Made by a program: the position numbers and the translations under genes. A stretch of DNA of 6,790 bases from Bacillota bacterium (GTDB taxonomy: Bacteria; Bacillota; Clostridia; Saccharofermentanales; DTU023): the NCBI GenBank assembly GCA_023426575.1, contig JAFAAL010000035.1:1-6790 (forward strand), written 5' to 3'. Below the pieces are notes generated by a model. That model worked only from the letters and a program-made list of their open reading frames with translations, did not search any database and was not told where the DNA came from. This document shows positions 1 to 6,115 of the stretch, piece by piece (within the stretch, counting starts at the first letter, position 1; every line of letters starts with the position of its first letter).

Positions 1-678
1 TCGAGCCAGCGGAATGCGCTGGCCATCTTGCATGACGAGCTCAGATTTGAGAATTTTTTGCACGTAGGCCAAGTTGACGAGGAAGCTGCGATGGCAGCGC
101 AGAAAAGTCTGGCCGAAGCCGAGCTCATGAAGTTCTGCTTCGAGCTCTTGCAGACTGCCCCGCACTGTCAATTGTTCGGATCCCGTCTGCGCCTGCCAGA
201 GACTATAGATGAGATCCTTGTCCTGGACCTCGACGGCCACAATCTGCTCGACATAGACAGAGAGCTTCTCCCCTCGCCGCTCGAGGAGGAGACTCGGCCG
301 CTCAACGGTCAAAGTCCGCTCCACACGCTCTAAGACTTGCCAGAGCTCTGTGCGCTCAATCGGTTTCAGTAGATAGTCGACCGCCGCAACCTTATAGCCG
401 GCGAAGACATAGTCGCGCTCTGCCGTAACAAAGATGATCGGGGTCTCGTCACCAGCCTGGCGGAGCTTCTTGGCGAGGCTCAAGCCGTCGAGGCCTGGCA
501 TGACGATATCGAGAAGATAGAGATCAAAGTGCTGATCCTCCCGCGCAAAGAGAAAGGACGCGGCATCTGGGAAGACTGTCACCGCGGACTGCGGTGAGCG
601 CTCCTCGATCCAGCAATTGAGAAGCGCCAGCATCTGTTCCTGATGGGCAGGTAAATCTTCTAGGTAGGCAATGTGCAA
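1..678 (-). CDS. LytTR-family two-component response regulator (3' end cut by window edge)
   Basis: This is a cytoplasmic response regulator of the LytR/AgrA type: a sensor kinase phosphorylates the receiver domain and the LytTR domain then binds promoter DNA. The 226 visible codons show an N-terminal receiver domain (about 1-122) with the acidic pair E7-D8, phosphoacceptor D57 in LLDIVMPGLDG, switch residue T85 in IIFVTAE and K105 in YLLKPIE. The LytTR DNA-binding domain follows (about 128-226), with the hallmark FLRCHRSFLVNLAYV at 193-207 and IPLAR at the visible end. About 10-15 residues are probably missing off the left edge. The start is taken as TTG at 676-678, because the protein then begins with the usual receiver beta strand (HIAYLED). 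No in-frame ATG or GTG exists between it and the stop at 700-702, though an ATT at 685-687 is possible. No sensor kinase is visible; the target genes are unknown. The DNA is GC-rich, like rpoC and unlike the adjacent module. Confidence 0.93.
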   Translation of the reverse strand, partial: MHIAYLEDLPAHQEQMLALLNCWIEERSPQSAVTVFPDAASFLFAREDQHFDLYLLDIVMPGLDGLSLAKKLRQAGDETPIIFVTAERDYVFAGYKVAAVDYLLKPIERTELWQVLERVERTLTVERPSLLLERRGEKLSVYVEQIVAVEVQDKDLIYSLWQAQTGSEQLTVRGSLQELEAELHELGFGQTFLRCHRSFLVNLAYVQKILKSELVMQDGQRIPLAR

Positions 679-807
679 GGCCTCAATGCTCTCCTCTCCT
701 CATCTCTCTGATAGCTCCATCGGATCTATCATCGCCAGGAGCTCACTCAGTTTAACATGTTTGCTGGGAGTGGGAAGGAGAGGGTGAGCAGCTGTTGGAG
801 ATGCTTT
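679..807. other. Intergenic stretch at the composition boundary
   Basis: These 129 bases lie between the stop of the C69 hydrolase gene and the response regulator start. I see no convincing rho-independent terminator: weak stems such as CACTC/GAGTG lack a T-tract, so read-through from the hydrolase into the regulator is possible. On the minus strand, the reading frame that follows the hydrolase stop stays open for 35 codons and ends at a TGA (700-702) right at the regulator's ribosome binding site. The last part of that frame, KLSELLAMIDPMELSER, looks gene-like and might be the tail of a gene cut off by insertion of the neighbouring AT-rich block. It has no clear start and could be chance. 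Confidence 0.4.
691..700 (-). promoter_or_regulatory. Double AGGAG ribosome binding site of the response regulator
   Basis: The minus strand reads AGGAGAGGAG, two tandem Shine-Dalgarno cores. The proximal core lies 12 bases from the TTG (676-678) and the distal core 8 bases from an in-frame ATT (685-687). This leaves the start codon ambiguous: homology favours TTG, while spacing alone would favour ATT. Confidence 0.6.
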
Positions 808-2133
808 TTAATATGTAATTTTTCCTAGCTCCTTCATATAATGAAACATGTCTTGTATTTGTGGATCAACGTTTAGATTTTGCTTTTGTATTTCTATTAT
901 TGATGTCCTCACCCATTCTAGAATTTTCTCTGTGTTACGGACTATATCTTCATCCTTCAAGTCATTTAACGTTAAGGTTTCCTTAAATATGTCATTTTCT
1001 AACTGCATTGCATTTTTCTTCCAATGAGGCAAAGACGACACGTAATGTCTTGAGATGAGAAGCTGTAATTTCTCGAACTGCCACCATGCACTATCTTCTG
1101 AATATGTTTCATCAGCCTTTGATATGACTTCAGGCAAATGATTGTCTATCGTGTACGGCGCGTAAATCGACATGCATGGCGCGCCAAATGCATTCCACCA
1201 TATGGGTGTTTTTGTAGTATCCAGTTCTATCTGCATTGAAGCCGCTGTCTTACTCGCCATAGCTTCCATTGGATGCATACAAATAGTCACCTGTAGACCA
1301 TCGGCCGGACTCCAGCGAGGCTCCATGATTTCACCTTCAAAATGATCCCGTTGTATCCTTCGGAAATCGTGAAGCGTCAGTTGTCCAGCTTTTTCACGCA
1401 GAAGTTGATTGGCTCTCTTATATCTCGGATATGCGGCTCTATGTCTACTATTCATTGCCCCGTAGGCCTGGCTAAAATTAAAGTTCTCCAAACTGGAGAC
1501 CCAACCCTGTTTGAGCGCATACTCTTTGATATCTCCAGAGTCCTCGTCCCATTCATTCTCAATGCTGTAGCAGTTAGAAATGGCTGAAACATCAGAGACA
1601 CGCTTTGCTACCCATCTTCGATTGCAAGTTTCAAGTATCCATGCCTCTTTAGCATCAGCAAACAAAAATGCATTATGATAGTGGAAGTCTCGGCGATTGG
1701 AAGCACTACCGCCCTGCCCATATCGCTCTAATAACTCAGTCACGACATGCATTGCTTTATAAGCTGTCGACCCCCTCTCTAGTGCCAGTCGCAAGAGATC
1801 CATACCTAAGAGACCCTCATCTACCAGTTCAACATCTTCCTTCGCAAACACGGCTTCATTGCCAATAACAACGCCCATTTCATTCATACCATGCTCGAAA
1901 CCCCACATCCAGGAAGGCTTAGACCCCATGATTCTGTAGGTGCTTTCGACTTGAGGTATTTCTACATATGTGCATTTCAGCTTGGCATGAGGCTCATGGC
2001 ATTGGGCTGGAATAATAACCAGAGCTTGCGATTCCATCACGGGACGATCGCTATTTTTTGCAAAAATCACGCGGCCACTCGCTGTACTATTTCCCAGGGC
2101 AACCATCGTATCACAAGATAAAAGATCAAACAT
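808..2133 (-). CDS. Secernin-like C69-family peptidase / Ntn-hydrolase
   Basis: This 441-residue protein belongs to peptidase family C69 and resembles the secernin branch more than the classic dipeptidase PepD. C69 enzymes are N-terminal-nucleophile hydrolases that cleave amide bonds after self-processing exposes a cysteine. Cys7, in SCDTMVAL after a six-residue propeptide, is the expected nucleophile. Other secernin-like blocks are FAKNSDRP (24-31), KCTYVEIPQV (53-62), MWGFEHGMNEMGVVIGNEAV (76-95), LLGMDLLRLALER (108-120), LLERYGQGG (134-142), YHNAFLFAD (152-160) and AWILET (164-169). There is no secretion signal or membrane segment, so it is probably cytoplasmic. The start is supported by AAAGGAG at 2141-2147, seven bases upstream. 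It follows the carrier gene by 34 bases and is probably co-transcribed, which suggests it processes what the carrier imports. Substrate unknown; the C-terminal third (about 330-441) shows no motif I recognise. Confidence 0.9.
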   Translation of the reverse strand: MFDLLSCDTMVALGNSTASGRVIFAKNSDRPVMESQALVIIPAQCHEPHAKLKCTYVEIPQVESTYRIMGSKPSWMWGFEHGMNEMGVVIGNEAVFAKEDVELVDEGLLGMDLLRLALERGSTAYKAMHVVTELLERYGQGGSASNRRDFHYHNAFLFADAKEAWILETCNRRWVAKRVSDVSAISNCYSIENEWDEDSGDIKEYALKQGWVSSLENFNFSQAYGAMNSRHRAAYPRYKRANQLLREKAGQLTLHDFRRIQRDHFEGEIMEPRWSPADGLQVTICMHPMEAMASKTAASMQIELDTTKTPIWWNAFGAPCMSIYAPYTIDNHLPEVISKADETYSEDSAWWQFEKLQLLISRHYVSSLPHWKKNAMQLENDIFKETLTLNDLKDEDIVRNTEKILEWVRTSIIEIQKQNLNVDPQIQDMFHYMKELGKITY

Positions 2134-2140
2134 ATCGGAG

Positions 2141-2147
2141 CTCCTTT
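2141..2147 (-). promoter_or_regulatory. Ribosome binding site of the C69 hydrolase
   Basis: AAAGGAG on the minus strand lies seven bases upstream of the ATG at 2131-2133. It fixes the start, and hence the short six-residue propeptide before the catalytic cysteine. Confidence 0.75.
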
Positions 2148-2167
2148 CAACTAGCTATTAGGCACTT

Positions 2168-3562
2168 TTACATAGGACCGTAATTTATTTTACAAGCAAC
2201 ATAGATAAAAATAACTTGCACTATAAATAGAATGGCTTGTAAGGGCAAGATAAATTTATACCACTTTTTCAGCGGAACCTTTGCCAAGCCAAGATAAATG
2301 AGCAGGGTACCATTAGTAAACCAAAAAGTATTGGATATGCCATCACCAAATTGGAAGGCCAAAATAGCCGTCTGCCGCGTAATCTTTAACATATCGGCAA
2401 GAGGGATCATAATTGGCATCACAGCAGTTGCTTGCCCTGATCCAGAGGGAATTAAGGCATTGATAAAGAAGTTCATAATAAACATGCCTACAGCCGTCAC
2501 AAATGCAGATGATTGGGTCAATAGATGAGATATGCCGTTGACGAGAGGATCTACTAAACCTCCCTCTGTCATAACGATCTGAACGGCTCTCGCAGCACCA
2601 ATGATCAGGGCACCCTCTAAGCCTTTTCTCATACCTTCGATAATCATGTTAACAATCTGAATTGGGCTTGCCCTATTGATGATTGCGACAAGGAGACCCG
2701 CAATGAGGAAAACAGCACTCATCTCGATAAATGCCCATTTAAGATTGAGCATCCCGTAAACTGTAATGCCTAATGCAACAAGGAGAATGAGCAAAGAGAA
2801 AATTTTCTTCGCATCGAGCTTATCGCTGCTTGGGTATTGGATTCTCAAGTCTTCCGTATCTATGTCAGAGACTAAGCTCTGGCTAGGATCTCTTTTGATT
2901 TTCTTTGCGTATCGAAGGACCCACCACAGACTTAAGCCACAGACGACGAAAAGAACGATAAATCTAAATTGCCATCCTGAATAAATTGGCAATTCTGCAA
3001 TTGTGTCAGCTACGCCAACTGTGAACGGGTTGAAAGGGCCTACGGCAAAGGCGATTAAACAGGCAAAACCTGAAATAGCCATGCCCACGAGAGAGTCATA
3101 ACCAAGTGTGATCGCAAGTGAGATCACAATGGGGACAAAGGGAATAATATGTTCACTCCAACCTATAACTCCACCGATGAAGAAAAAAACAAGCATCACA
3201 ACTGCAATCAGTAATTGAGAACTGACGTATCTTAGTTTCAACAAGCTCGCAATCGCAGTTCCAATGACTCCGGTCTCATTATATATTTCCACAACACCGC
3301 CAATGATCATCACCGCAAACATCATCGAGGCTGCTGCCACGAGACCTTTAGGAACGGATGCGAACATTTGAAAGAAGCCAATCGGAGTTCTCTCTATCAC
3401 ATGATAACTGTCTGGAACAACCACCGTCACTTCATTGACCGTTGTCCTATCATAGGCTCCCGGTGCAATCAAATATGACGCAACTGTACAGAGCACAATC
3501 ATTATGGCCAGTACGATAAAGGGATTAAACTGGCGATGAGCTTGCTGCCTCATTTTATTCAT
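2168..3562 (-). CDS. YfcC/DcuC-superfamily membrane carrier
   Basis: This 464-residue integral membrane protein matches the YfcC family, in the superfamily of the C4-dicarboxylate carrier DcuC. Such proteins are predicted secondary carriers of organic acids or small peptide-like molecules, and most members have no proven substrate. About a dozen hydrophobic segments are visible, among them about 14-34, 74-91, 114-134, 138-153, 157-178, 198-216, 253-271, 276-296, 352-371 and 437-458, with a hydrophilic cytoplasmic-type loop at about 218-252. Family-like motifs include NALIPSGSGQATAVMPIMIP (368-387), with its polar Ser/Gly loop, FQFGDGISN (403-411) and a matching first-half loop VGPFNPFTVGVA (174-185). 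The two loops suggest an inverted-repeat fold. GAGGAGG at 3567-3573 precedes the ATG at 3562 by four bases and supports this start over the Met at codon 4. It is the first gene of the minus-strand unit and is divergent from the glycerate kinase. Substrate not determinable from sequence. Confidence 0.9.
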   Translation of the reverse strand: MNKMRQQAHRQFNPFIVLAIMIVLCTVASYLIAPGAYDRTTVNEVTVVVPDSYHVIERTPIGFFQMFASVPKGLVAAASMMFAVMIIGGVVEIYNETGVIGTAIASLLKLRYVSSQLLIAVVMLVFFFIGGVIGWSEHIIPFVPIVISLAITLGYDSLVGMAISGFACLIAFAVGPFNPFTVGVADTIAELPIYSGWQFRFIVLFVVCGLSLWWVLRYAKKIKRDPSQSLVSDIDTEDLRIQYPSSDKLDAKKIFSLLILLVALGITVYGMLNLKWAFIEMSAVFLIAGLLVAIINRASPIQIVNMIIEGMRKGLEGALIIGAARAVQIVMTEGGLVDPLVNGISHLLTQSSAFVTAVGMFIMNFFINALIPSGSGQATAVMPIMIPLADMLKITRQTAILAFQFGDGISNTFWFTNGTLLIYLGLAKVPLKKWYKFILPLQAILFIVQVIFIYVACKINYGPM

Positions 3563-3566
3563 ATAC

Positions 3567-3573
3567 CCTCCTC
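3567..3573 (-). promoter_or_regulatory. Ribosome binding site of the YfcC-family carrier
   Basis: GAGGAGG on the minus strand lies four bases from the ATG at 3560-3562. This spacing favours the first Met over the in-frame Met three codons later. Confidence 0.7.
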
Positions 3574-3577
3574 AGTT

Positions 3578-3600
3578 TGGCCAATACGCTAAAATGGCCA
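3578..3600. repeat. Paired TGGCCA palindromes in the carrier's 5' leader
   Basis: TGGCCA occurs at 3578-3583 and again at 3595-3600, 17 bases apart start to start. Together they also form a 6-bp inverted repeat with an 11-base spacer, immediately upstream of the carrier's ribosome binding site. They could be an operator pair or a weak leader hairpin. Six-base palindromes can recur by chance. Confidence 0.35.
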
Positions 3601-3641
3601 TTTCTCACCTCGATTATGGTTCTTAATTCCTCCCTCCAACT

Positions 3642-3657
3642 TTGTTATTTATAACAA
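3642..3657. promoter_or_regulatory. Perfect 7-bp inverted repeat, candidate operator
   Basis: TTGTTAT-TT-ATAACAA is a perfect dyad with a 2-base centre, the geometry expected for a homodimeric helix-turn-helix regulator. It sits 80 bases upstream of the carrier start and overlaps a possible minus-strand -10 (TATAAA). The CdaR-like protein is the natural candidate to bind it, but I know of no motif that ties this sequence to the CdaR family. Confidence 0.45.
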
Positions 3658-3704
3658 TATTTCACTTCTACCCCAGATTCACTTGTCTGTGATAACATGT
3701 GCTT

Positions 3705-3721
3705 ATGTATTCTTTATACAT
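3705..3721. promoter_or_regulatory. 6-bp inverted repeat near the presumed glycerate kinase promoter
   Basis: ATGTAT (3705-3710) and ATACAT (3716-3721) flank a 5-base spacer. The left arm overlaps the possible plus-strand -10 hexamer TGTATT (3706-3711). It could be a second operator or simply AT-rich promoter sequence. Confidence 0.3.
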
Positions 3722-3767
3722 TAAAATCTACTTGCAACACTCTGCTTGCGGATGACTTAAATTCGAA

Positions 3768-3803
3768 ATGCGGACTGAAAGGTTGAAACGGCTTAGCGTA
3801 TGA
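3768..3803 (+). CDS. Possible 11-codon leader peptide overlapping the glycerate kinase start
   Basis: An ATG at 3768 opens a tiny frame, MRTERLKRLSV, whose TGA (3801-3803) overlaps the kinase ATG (3800-3802) as ATGA, the arrangement typical of translational coupling. The kinase itself lacks a well-spaced Shine-Dalgarno: the nearest candidate, GAAAGG at 3777-3782, lies inside this frame, 17 bases from the kinase ATG. Against it, the leader ATG has no clear ribosome binding site of its own, and a frame this short arises easily by chance. Confidence 0.25.
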   Translation: MRTERLKRLSV

Positions 3804-4933
3804 AGCAAATATTGATTATGCCCGATTCCTTCAAGGGGACGATGTCTTCTGTAGAAATTTGCGAGATATTAGACCCAATCTGTCAAAAATACTTCCCCGA
3901 CGATTGCATCCTTTCTATTCCTATTGCCGATGGCGGAGAAGGAACTGTCGAAGCTTTTAATACGGCACTCTCTGGGACGAAAAAGACAATGACTGTTAAA
4001 GGGCCGCTAGGTGAAATGACACAAGCCGAGTATATTCTCTTGGATACTGAATCTGCTGTTGTTGAAATGGCTTCTGCAGCAGGCTTACCCCTGGTGAAAA
4101 ACAAATTCGATGTGATGAAAGCAAACACATATGGCGTCGGACAAATTTTGCTTAAACTCTTGATGGATGGTATAAAAACTATATATCTCGGCCTAGGTGG
4201 TAGTGCAACAAACGATGGAGGAGCTGGCGCAGCTTCTGCACTGGGAGTTAGATTTCTTGATTCGAACGGAAAACCCTTTGTCCCTTCAGGCGGCACCCTC
4301 AAAGATATAAATGAAATTGACCTCTCTTCTCTTCCTCATGAGGTGAAGGACAGTCGAATCATATTGCTTTGCGATATCAATAATTCCGTCTGCGGCACAG
4401 ATGGAGCTGTTGCCATTTTTTCTCGGCAAAAGGGAGCATCACAGTCGGATCAAGTCATCTTGGAATCGGGAATGATAAATTATGTGGAACTCCTGAGCAA
4501 AATAAGTGGCTTAGATATTTTTTCTATTCCTGGGGGCGGTGCAGCGGGTGGTATGGCGGCAGGCTTTACGGCACTATTTCATTCAGAACAAAAAATGGGG
4601 ATAGATGTCATTTTGGACCTTAGTCAATTTGAGGACAAGTTAAAAACAACTCGATTCATAATGACAGGAGAAGGGAAAATTGATCAACAATCTCTAAGTG
4701 GGAAGGCAGTGGTCGGAATCGCAAGGAGGGCTAAAAAGCAGAATGTTCCTGTGTTTGCTCTCGTAGGGGATATTGAGGGCAATATGGATGAAATATATGA
4801 ACAAGGGATCACGGGTATTTTTAGTATCAATAGGCAAGCCATCCCCTACGCCCAGGCAAAATCTCGCGCAAGATCTGATTTAGTCCAGACCGCTGATAAT
4901 CTCTTGAGAGTCCTCTCTTCTATTGGCATTTAG
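3800..4933 (+). CDS. glxK: Glycerate 2-kinase (GlxK/GarK family)
   Basis: This 377-residue protein is a full-length member of the bacterial glycerate kinase family (GarK/GlxK, usually about 380 residues). It phosphorylates D-glycerate with ATP to 2-phosphoglycerate in the cytoplasm, feeding enolase and lower glycolysis. Motifs: the N-terminal PDSFKGTMS (8-16), PIADGGEGT (41-49), the glycine-rich GLGGSATNDGGAG (131-143), QKGAS (210-214), GGGAAGGMAAGF (246-257) and TGEGKIDQQSLSGK (289-302). The PDSFKG strand close to the N-terminus fixes the ATG at 3800, although no ribosome binding site is well spaced for it. In GarK the segment before QKGA reads IFGP; here it is IFSR (206-209), a local variant of unknown effect. 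The CdaR-like regulator gene follows by 18 bases with no terminator between them, so the two are probably one transcript. Glycerate kinases next to CdaR-type regulators are common in bacteria. The symbol reflects the family; GarK is an equivalent name. Confidence 0.95.
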   Translation: MKQILIMPDSFKGTMSSVEICEILDPICQKYFPDDCILSIPIADGGEGTVEAFNTALSGTKKTMTVKGPLGEMTQAEYILLDTESAVVEMASAAGLPLVKNKFDVMKANTYGVGQILLKLLMDGIKTIYLGLGGSATNDGGAGAASALGVRFLDSNGKPFVPSGGTLKDINEIDLSSLPHEVKDSRIILLCDINNSVCGTDGAVAIFSRQKGASQSDQVILESGMINYVELLSKISGLDIFSIPGGGAAGGMAAGFTALFHSEQKMGIDVILDLSQFEDKLKTTRFIMTGEGKIDQQSLSGKAVVGIARRAKKQNVPVFALVGDIEGNMDEIYEQGITGIFSINRQAIPYAQAKSRARSDLVQTADNLLRVLSSIGI

Positions 4934-4943
4934 CATTGTGACT

Positions 4944-4947
4944 GGAG
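4944..4947 (+). promoter_or_regulatory. Ribosome binding site of the CdaR-like regulator
   Basis: GGAG lies in the 18-base gap after the kinase stop, four bases before the ATG at 4952. It supports this start and reinitiation on a shared transcript. Confidence 0.6.
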
Positions 4948-4951
4948 TGAT

Positions 4952-6115
4952 ATGATCTTAGAGCAAAATATTGCCAATCTCATCGTCAAGGAAATCCACT
5001 CTCTGGTAGATAAAGACATAAATATTATGGATAAGAGTGGCATGATCATCGCGAGTTCCAATCCTTATCGCATCGGCGAAGAACATTGGGGAGCAACAAG
5101 AGTCATTCAAGATGACCTACCTCAGCTATACGTTGAATATGATGAAAATTCAGTACAAGACGGTCTCAATTTTCCCCTTAAAATAGATGATCAAATAGTT
5201 GGGGTCATTGGCATCACTGGCAAACAATCAGAAATTAAACAAATCGGTCTCATCGTCAAAAAAATGGCCGAAATCATGCTAGAACAGAGATTTTTCAATA
5301 AAAGGGAAGAAATCAGTCATCAGGCGATACAAAATTTCCTCGAAGTTTTTATTGCCTATAGAGATTGGGATTACAGTGTGGCTTTAAAAAAGCAAGCCGC
5401 AGACCTCAACATAGACCTGTCCCAACGGTATATTCTTATGCTTGCTGAACCATGCCAATCTCAATCAGACTCAAACGATTCTGAAGATGAGCAAGGCGCT
5501 GAAGAGACTTGGAGAAAATGCATTGTCCATCACTTGAACGACTATGATGCTCTCATTCTGGAAAGGAAGGATGAGTGGGTCTTCTTTTTCACTTGGGAAA
5601 ATAAGCCAAGTTTCAACACATTGTGTCGTCAACTCAATCAAGAACTTGAGAGCAAATTCCAATGCGAGCTTGTCTATGGTATCTCCTCCGTCTCTGCAGA
5701 ACACAAAGCGATCAACTCACTTTATAAAGAAGCAAAACATGCACTCAAAGTCGCTAAAAGTAGCGGTAAGTCGTGGGAGATTTACGATTCAGTCAGTCTT
5801 GAACTACTTGTCTCTCATCTCCCAGAATTTGCAAAGAAACAGTACTTTGCCTCTTTTTTTAAAGATTTAGAACCAGAGGAACTGAAAAAGTACATTCGCC
5901 TTCTTGAGCTCTATTTCGAACATGAAGGCTCTCTTCAAAAAATCTCCGAAGAACTATTTATTCATGTGAATACACTTCAGTACAGACTCAAAAATTTGTA
6001 CAGAATCTGCGGCAAGGACATTCGCAAATCATCAGAAACTGCATATTATCTTCTAGCACTTTTAATTTACAAGGAGCAAAATCCTGACGAAACAAAAGAA
6101 GCCAGCTCGCAATGA
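4952..6115 (+). CDS. cdaR: CdaR-type sugar-diacid-responsive transcriptional regulator
   Basis: This 387-residue protein has the CdaR architecture. At the N-terminus is a putative sugar-diacid recognition domain (about 3-135), with the characteristic opening LIVKEIHSLVDKDINIMDKS (10-29), IIASSNPYRIGE (32-43), LNFPLKIDDQIVGVIGITG (72-90) and a helix ending LEQRFF (110-115). A middle PucR/CdaR-type segment follows (about 155-275). The C-terminal PucR-type helix-turn-helix is at about 318-373, with GSLQKISEELFIHVNTLQYR (326-345) and LKNLYRICG (346-354). E. coli CdaR activates glucarate, galactarate and glycerate genes. By analogy this protein probably senses glycerate or a related acid and controls the kinase-regulator operon and perhaps the divergent carrier. 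An acidic, Ser-rich insertion (about 168-186) interrupts the middle segment. Its stop codon lies within the hairpin at 6096-6126. The symbol reflects family, not proven orthology. Confidence 0.9.
   Translation: MILEQNIANLIVKEIHSLVDKDINIMDKSGMIIASSNPYRIGEEHWGATRVIQDDLPQLYVEYDENSVQDGLNFPLKIDDQIVGVIGITGKQSEIKQIGLIVKKMAEIMLEQRFFNKREEISHQAIQNFLEVFIAYRDWDYSVALKKQAADLNIDLSQRYILMLAEPCQSQSDSNDSEDEQGAEETWRKCIVHHLNDYDALILERKDEWVFFFTWENKPSFNTLCRQLNQELESKFQCELVYGISSVSAEHKAINSLYKEAKHALKVAKSSGKSWEIYDSVSLELLVSHLPEFAKKQYFASFFKDLEPEELKKYIRLLELYFEHEGSLQKISEELFIHVNTLQYRLKNLYRICGKDIRKSSETAYYLLALLIYKEQNPDETKEASSQ

Larger units (their letters stand above)
3563..3799. promoter_or_regulatory. Divergent promoter/operator region between carrier and glycerate kinase
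   Basis: These 237 bases separate two divergent units and must hold both promoters. It is AT-rich and carries a TTGTTAT/ATAACAA inverted repeat (3642-3657), an ATGTAT/ATACAT inverted repeat (3705-3721) and two TGGCCA palindromes (3578-3583, 3595-3600). A possible plus-strand promoter is TTGTCT (3683-3688), 17 bases, TGTATT (3706-3711), whose -10 overlaps the second repeat. On the minus strand, TATAAA lies within the first repeat and could be a -10, but its -35 (CTGGGG) is poor. A plausible regulator is the CdaR-like protein encoded downstream. All promoter calls here are by eye and weak. Confidence 0.55.

Noticed and set aside
28..333. 101-residue plus-strand open frame
   Set aside because: It is antisense to the LytTR domain of the response regulator, whose minus-strand frame shows a full set of conserved motifs.
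741..790. GCTCAC/GTGAGC and CACTC/GAGTG pairs between hydrolase and response regulator as a terminator
   Set aside because: The arms are only 5-6 bp, the loops are long and no T-tract follows on either strand.
1342..2121. Three plus-strand open frames (1342-1587, 1668-1868, 1891-2121)
   Set aside because: All lie antisense within the secernin-like hydrolase gene, carry no recognisable domain and have no ribosome binding context.
2298..2984. Two plus-strand open frames (2298-2528, 2766-2984) inside the carrier gene
   Set aside because: They are antisense shadows of a clearly coding membrane protein gene.
3883..4302. 139-residue minus-strand open frame
   Set aside because: It is antisense to the glycerate kinase, whose plus-strand frame holds the family motifs across the same region.
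5471..5870. Open frames on both strands within the CdaR-like gene (5471-5704 minus, 5544-5870 plus)
   Set aside because: They overlap the regulator's middle segment in other frames and show no domain or start signal.
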